Positions 5,321 to 5,369 of a stretch of 5,369 bases of DNA are shown here, one piece after another. How positions within the stretch are numbered: position 1 is the stretch's first letter; every line of letters starts with the position of its first letter. The notes beneath the pieces are model-generated. The model saw only the letters and a program-made list of their open reading frames with translations, was not told where the DNA came from and ran no database searches. Where the stretch lies: the NCBI GenBank assembly GCA_937897215.1, contig CALCBQ010000239.1, positions 1 to 5,369 of the forward strand, written 5' to 3'. This stretch comes from an uncultured Clostridia bacterium. Lineage in GTDB: Bacteria > Bacillota > Clostridia > Oscillospirales > Acutalibacteraceae. A program made the position numbers and the translations under genes.

Positions 5321-5369
5321 TTACATCATGCTTGCGATTTCTGCAGCAAAGTTTTCTTCTTTCTTTTCA
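5321..5369 (-). CDS. 3' end of an unidentified gene (partial)
   Basis: The last codons of a minus-strand reading frame enter from the right edge and read EKKEENFAAEIASMM before a TAA stop (5323-5321). The placement of a strong terminator just after the stop supports this frame being a real gene end. The other two frames do not give a coding end that fits the terminator as well. Fifteen residues with an acidic/lysine stretch and a short amphipathic tail are too few to name a product. Confidence 0.6.
   Translation of the reverse strand, partial: EKKEENFAAEIASMM

Noticed and set aside
1..5369. CRISPR array, tRNA, rRNA, toxin-antitoxin or phage module
   Set aside because: No regularly spaced repeats, no cloverleaf or rRNA signatures, and no phage or toxin family motifs were seen; coding density on one strand leaves no room for them.

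Overview
The window looks like chromosomal DNA of a low-G+C, Gram-positive Clostridia-type bacterium, possibly a gut Ruminococcaceae/Lachnospiraceae relative. The grounds are the AT-rich composition, Shine-Dalgarno sites of the AGGTG/GGAGGT type, a CwlD-like cell-wall amidase of clostridial character, and protein families (FlaR-like P-loop kinase, a pentein/DUF6873-like protein) that I associate with Firmicutes. The species cannot be fixed from the sequence.

All genes are on the minus strand, so transcription runs from the right edge to the left. At the far right is the last 15 codons of an unidentified gene, closed by a strong intrinsic terminator (about 5267-5302). A plausible sigma-A promoter follows (5236-5264), then a short leader whose hairpin (5200-5218) contains the Shine-Dalgarno of the first gene. 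Eight genes come next with almost no spacing: cwlD-like amidase, radA, a pentein-like protein (DUF6873 type), a small lysine-rich membrane-anchored protein, a FlaR-like P-loop kinase, two GNAT acetyltransferases and an HD-domain hydrolase. Junctions run from a 17-base overlap to a gap of about 32 bases, so one polycistronic message with translational coupling is likely. The left 108 bases hold no gene: they contain an interrupted hairpin that may end the operon and a short stretch resembling an insertion-sequence end.

Functionally the operon splits in two. The promoter-proximal part is core biology: peptidoglycan amidase and the RadA recombination ATPase, with the uncharacterised pentein-like protein locked to radA by a 4-base TTGA overlap. 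The distal part is a string of small enzymes of unknown substrate (kinase, two acetyltransferases, hydrolase), which looks like accessory small-molecule or nucleotide-modifying cargo carried on a housekeeping transcript. I see no CRISPR array, tRNA, rRNA, intact mobile element or recognisable phage gene. The points most worth following up are the Shine-Dalgarno-occluding leader hairpin, the radA-pentein coupling, and the accessory enzyme tail next to a possible IS scar.
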